Below are positions 59,401 to 64,000 of a stretch of 64,000 nucleotides of DNA, in pieces. Under the pieces are notes generated by a model. That model was given only the letters and a program-made list of their open reading frames with translations. It made no database searches and was not told the DNA's origin. Within the stretch, counting starts at the first letter, position 1. Each line of letters begins with the position of its first letter. The translations under genes were made by a program, and so were the position numbers. The stretch covers positions 62,001-126,000 of the forward strand of contig JAURVB010014725.1 in assembly GCA_033002965.1 (NCBI GenBank). Reading direction: 5' to 3'. This DNA is from Piper betle (lineage: Eukaryota > Streptophyta > Magnoliopsida > Piperales > Piperaceae).

Positions 59401-62400
59401 GTACCAGCAGCAGATCAGTAAGTTCGGGATGCTACCGGGTCTGCAGCCCAGTGGCTCCTCAGTAGTGCCCTTCAGAGTGTTCACGTGGAGTACATGATGA
59501 TTTCGTTCATATGAGAGTTTGCTCTCATAGCCAGTTTGTTATAGTTATTTTCTTTTCGGACCAGTAACGCTTGTTACTGACGTTTTTCCTATATATATGT
59601 AGGTGATAAGCACGAGATGGATGGGCTGGCCAGGACGGAGGAGCAATAAGGTCTTCTGCACACACACATTGGGTGATTGAATGTTTAATGTTTTGTTTAT
59701 GATGTTATTTTATAAACATGCTATGAGTAAATGTTTGAGGCATGACAATGATATGAAATGAAATGATCAGAGTAGCGCAGCAAAAGTGTGATGGGTTGAA
59801 ACCCAAGCTTCAGAATGAGTGTATAGTAGATTAGATTCTGTGTGAATGAAATTGTTTGATACTTGGTTATATATATTTTTATATGTATATTTGACAGGGT
59901 GGCCCCTAATTACATTTTTAGGGGAAATTCTGTCCGTCATATTTCAAAACTTTTATTAATTTTTATCGGGATTGTTGGTGTGTACTCTGACTTGCATGTC
60001 ATTCATGTAGTACCATGTTAGGTTTGTGTATTCATCCATGCATTGCGAGTTGTATCTTCATCTTAAGACGCCGAGATTGGATCCGCATGAGTTAGGTTCG
60101 GGTTAGCCGACCTAACCGGGGCCTGTAACATGCCGGTTCGGTTCACGAGTGTGGACCGGATTTGGGGTGTTACAGTTACACCCCTAGCGCCACCGCCACT
60201 TTGGCTCACCTCCAGCAAGTCTTCGCCTCGCCCCCAGCCACCGAACCGGCACCCCCATGACTGCCTCGAAGCCAGCTTTCTATTTGTACCACTCACAACC
60301 ACCGGCGCCACCGTAGTCACTACTAACGGCCTAGTTTTTTATTATTATCACTGTTCATCACCACCACTGCCACCTTTCAGGCCATTTTCTAGCGCCGGCG
60401 AGCCACCTTGGACTGATCTAACCACCCACGTAGCTTCTTCTTGCCGAGATCTTCATTTTAAGACAACCCACGATGACCACCATGGTCGCGATCGTGGCTA
60501 GCGACATCACCATACCCGGTGGCGATATCGTCCTCTTTCCGGCGGTTTTCCAGCCAGCCACTGGCTGAACTCTGCCGATTGCCACCACCATCATGTTCCC
60601 TAATCATATAGGCTGTCAATCCTGACCAGCAGTGACCTTGGCTGTGCCGCCATCGAAGTTTTCTAGTGATGGACACCGCCACCCCTCTACTCTGTTGCCG
60701 GCGTTTGCGTCCGCTTGGCCGTGCTAGAATCCACATGCTCGTGCCCAAGTCATGTCCATCATGTCAACCCAGTTAATGTGGCCCATTTTCCAGTTAACCC
60801 AGACCGAACTAGTTCAATTTGGTTTGGTCTAATTCAACTCGGTTCGGTCTGGTTTAGTTCGGTTCGGTCCGATTTAACTCATTTTCAATCGTTTTTGACC
60901 ATTTTGACTGTTTTTAGTAATTTGAGAGCCCCTATATTAGTTTAGATACATATTCACATGATTTATCATTTTTGCATGTTATGATTATTTTATTTATTTA
61001 TTGATTTATTATTATTAATATCTTGTTATTTGTGTACTTATTGATTATAATGCATGTTTATGTGATTGTTTATTATTAATAATGATATATTTACTTATTA
61101 ATATTAGTGTTATTTGGGTTTACTAAATTGTGTATATATAGATATATGTATATGTATTTATCTATTTGCTTGGTCGCGTGTATATAATTATTTATTTGTA
61201 TTTAATTATGTATCCTTATATTGTATAACTATGATATTATTATTATTCATGATTAATGAGTATTAACTATTTATTTATTTATTTATTATTTAATTATTTA
61301 TATGTTTACTAATATGAGTATATATGATATTTACTCATATAAACCGGTGTATTTATATAGTATAATAATAATATTATTTTATGATTAGAGTATTATTTAT
61401 GTTCATGTATTTGTTGTTTATCTAATTATCTATGAGTGCATTTCTTTGTTTATTTATTATTTATTATTTATTATTATTATGTCTCGATTTACATGTCACA
61501 TGTTTAGTTATAGGTTTGTTAGTATTGTTTTCTTTATTGTGATGTATTGATGATATGAGTACACACCATGAGCATGCATCATATAGAGACATGGTATTTT
61601 ACTTAGGAGTGGGTTTCAATGTAGGTTACGAAATCCGAACTCGCTGTAGGTGTGTCGATGTGTTTGGAGCTTGGACCACAGGTCCGTAGGACACTCCCTT
61701 TTGCTTGACTCCCTACGTATCGAGTTTAGTCGTATTTTATACATAGGATGACATCAGCAGCATTTTATCTGATCCTTTCGATGTCAGGTTATTTAGCTGT
61801 GTTTCTATACATATTTAATAAAACTACAAGGATGAGATCTCTTTTGGTTTTCAAACTTAAGCTCCAGAAATTTATGATAGAAACCTCTTTCCTAAGCTTA
61901 TTATATAAGTACGGCATTTTTACGGATTTCACGAATAAGAGAATGAGCGGTATGAAGATATATATGAATCGCACTAGTACTCCTTCAAACCATGAGGTAG
62001 TACGGTGTATAATAGTACTGCTTAATGCTGTACATTTTTGGAATATGTGGCACTAATTTAACTGTTCCTTTTTCTATTAGAGTACCGTGGGGGTGATATG
62101 GATGGTGTGAGGGCATAAACACTATATGTATGTATAAATATAATTATAAGCCATGTATGCGAGCCGGAAATTACTTAAATATGTTTGCTTACCGCCCAGT
62201 GTGAGGCTATCTTGAAGTTTTATTAGTTTTTGTAGGTAATAAAATACTTATTTGTCAAATTGTATTAGTTATTTTTCAGACCATTAATATTCATTACTGA
62301 CGGTTTTCATATAATATATTTAGGTCTTGAAATCTTGAGTCGACTTTAGTGGGAGGACAGATAAATACTATACACACTTAAGTTCAACGTTGTTATTTTG

Positions 62401-62591
62401 TTCTTACTTTTATTTATATTTGATGTGTTTTGACACATATTTAACAATATTTTTCATTCTCATGACACCAAGCGGGTTGTCCGATCTATTTTATTAATTG
62501 AGTATTACCGACCAACAACTTTAAACATGACTCGACTCGATCGTAACATCTCAGATTCGGTTATCAGGTGAACCTAAATCGGGGTGTTACA
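56435..62591 (+). mobile_element. Solo LTR, family member 4 (outer, interrupted)
   Basis: Begins TGTAAAACCCCAG and ends GGGGTGTTACA. Flanking 5-mers GTTAA (56430-56434) and GTTAT (62592-62596) agree at four of five. Subtracting the nested LTR and its duplication leaves about 3.08 kb, the same size as the inner copy. Diverged family landmarks are present: TTTGGAGCTTGGACC with AGGTCCGTAGGAC near 61660-61690, and AGGTGAACCTAAATCGGGG at the end. The part after the nested copy (60180-60740) is moderately GC-rich; 60960-61530 is an AT-rich expansion absent from the other copies. Confidence 0.7.
57105..60174 (+). mobile_element. Solo LTR, family member 3 (3,070 bp), nested in member 4
   Basis: TGTAAAACCCACGATTCGAG...GGGGTGTTACA with a perfect 5-bp duplication GTTAC (57100-57104 and 60175-60179). 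It is very close to the copy at 25568-28547: long runs such as the segment at 59065-59290 are nearly identical in both. It carries the GACTCGAGTC...GAGTCAAG module at 57523-57548 followed by a GC-rich block (57600-58270). It has no internal retrotransposon region. Confidence 0.85.
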
Positions 62592-63967
62592 GTTATACTG
62601 ATCTACATAGCCTAAAATCAAAGAAGAGAAATATTAACTGGTTAATTAATAGTAAACTTGGATCATTTACATCCAAAAGATGTAATAAGTACTATAATGA
62701 CATTATCAACTTACTTAATTGGGCATGCACCTGACATAATTTTATGCAGTCATATTAACATACTGACGAGACACATTGAAAAATACAAACCAAACCATAC
62801 AAAGCCATTTGTTGATTTACTTTTAATTTTTATCATGCATGCAGATCTAAAGGTCAACAAGCTAAAATGATGATAAGTAATAATTAATTATATTATAATT
62901 AGATATTACTAATTTATCAAATATAAATGTAATAAATGAAATTGGATGATCGTATTCAATATTTAATATAATACCAATATTAATTCACATACAATACTAA
63001 TCATGAATTAACGCTTCTGACAGACGCCTTTCCATAAGCATGAAAGAGATGAAACTACAAGACTGCATACTTAAACTGAAGAACCGTTAAAAGAAAACAT
63101 GAAATCTTAAAAAAAAAACAACGATCTCAACTAATAATTAAAATTCAAAACGAACAAGACCAGAAACAACCAAGGTGATATGCAACTTGATGAAGAAACA
63201 AACAAGGAGGATGATAAATAAAGAAGTATGGAGGAAGAAGTAGAAAATGAAGCGAATATTGATGAGAAGTAGGTGGGAGACGAACAATGCTGACAATAGC
63301 CTACTTAGCGTCCAAATTCCTTTACATGATCCTCTCTATTTAGAGATTGAAGGTGATTTAGGATAACCATCACAACCATAAAATCTCTCGTAATCTACAA
63401 AAAATTTGATCCCTAAAAGTTCTCACAAAAACCTCCCCCTAATTCTCTATTTTCGTAACCAAATATTTATTCAATTCTAACAATAAATTCTAGTCATACA
63501 CCCCTGTCCAAGAAAAATTTATTATTATTTTTATCATTATTATTTTGTAGTTTTTACATATATAATAAGTATTAGATATGAGAATAATTTAATTTTAGGT
63601 ATATGGGTTCGGTTTAGTTTATGAGTGAACTGAATTGAGGTATTATATAATAAGTATTGGATATGAAATTAATTTAACTTTAAAGGATATAACATTCTAT
63701 CCAATTTGAAGAAATTTTGTCCACAAAATCTTTTTTGTGACTTTTGACATACTATCATCTATAACTTGGTCTTGGGTTCGCACTGTTATCATATGTAAAT
63801 GTCGGGTCCAATTAGTGTAAACTAATGGACTTAATTATTTTTTTAAAAATGATTAATTAAGTTAAATACTATAAACATATACTTACTAATATATTAGATA
63901 TTACTTCGATTGGTGTTGAATAGAAGACTAATTTAATTTCTTTTAGGAGGGAATATTATATTTATAC
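62592..63967. other. AT-rich intergenic DNA
   Basis: No gene recognised. A 70-codon plus-strand frame at 62658-62870 has no known motif. GGTTCGGTTTAG...GAACTGAATTGAGGTATTA near 63605-63645 vaguely recalls the LTR 3' end and may be a remnant. Confidence 0.4.
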
Positions 63968-64000
63968 CATGGTTGCACGAATCGGCCGATTCCGTGCGGA
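63968..64000 (+). mobile_element. Start of a second copy of the CATGGTTGCA...AATCGG element (cut by the window edge)
   Basis: CATGGTTGCACGAATCGG matches the first 18 bases of the PUS10-intron insertion at 44215 except one position, and continues with CCGATTCCGTGCGGA. Only 33 bases are visible. Confidence 0.55.

Noticed and set aside
1..64000. tRNA, rRNA, known plant microRNA and CRISPR content
   Set aside because: I scanned by eye for canonical tRNA A/B boxes with folding, rRNA words and common miRNA sequences and found none convincing. A covariance-model scan would be decisive. No CRISPR-like array exists; the regular repeats are minisatellites and microsatellites.

Overview
This is a stretch of plant nuclear genome. 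The evidence is a DUF630/DUF632 gene, a DUF241 gene, a spliced pseudouridine synthase gene with plant-like GT-AG introns, and a dense load of solo LTRs, MITEs and (TA)n microsatellites. The very GC-rich coding start of the DUF630 gene in an AT-rich background fits a monocot better than a eudicot, but the species cannot be named from sequence alone. No reverse transcriptase, integrase or transposase coding region was recognised, so every mobile element here looks non-autonomous or is a solo LTR.

Genes, all on the minus strand: (1) positions 1-775, the 5' coding part of a DUF630/DUF632 protein that runs off the window, with a TATA box at 919-928; (2) 36353-37207, a single-exon DUF241 protein with a TATA box at 37325-37332 and a G-box further upstream; (3) 43643-51350, ten exons that join cleanly into the catalytic half of the tRNA pseudouridine synthase PUS10. 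The N-terminal half of PUS10 is not in the window, so this is a truncated or unusually short PUS10 locus. The three genes show no common pathway.

Mobile landscape: four solo LTRs of one family lie at 17679-19685, 25568-28547, 57105-60174 and 56435-62591 (the last interrupted by the third). They share TG...CA ends with 5-bp target duplications, one of which is imperfect. Three hAT-like MITEs with 8-bp duplications lie at 5.85, 20.2 and 41.05 kb. Two insertions sit inside one PUS10 intron, and a second copy of one of these begins at the right edge of the window.

The most striking part is 25.15-34.59 kb, where six GC-rich elements lie head to tail, separated only by short (TA)n tracts. Most carry near-terminal palindromes built on CCGTTGGAT. 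Four are clear foldbacks: inverted arms of GC-rich sequence, three of them around an AT-rich core that in two is an extended roughly 75-bp minisatellite of alternating orientation. A seventh relative sits alone at 7.2-7.7 kb. A short module (GACTCGAGTC, then TTTTATTACGA, then a GC-rich block) recurs in these foldbacks, in two of the solo LTRs and in the PUS10-intron element.

The rest (roughly 1-5.8, 9-16.3, 20.7-25, 34.6-36.3, 37.6-41, 51.7-56.4 and 62.6-64 kb) is AT-rich intergenic DNA with no supportable gene.
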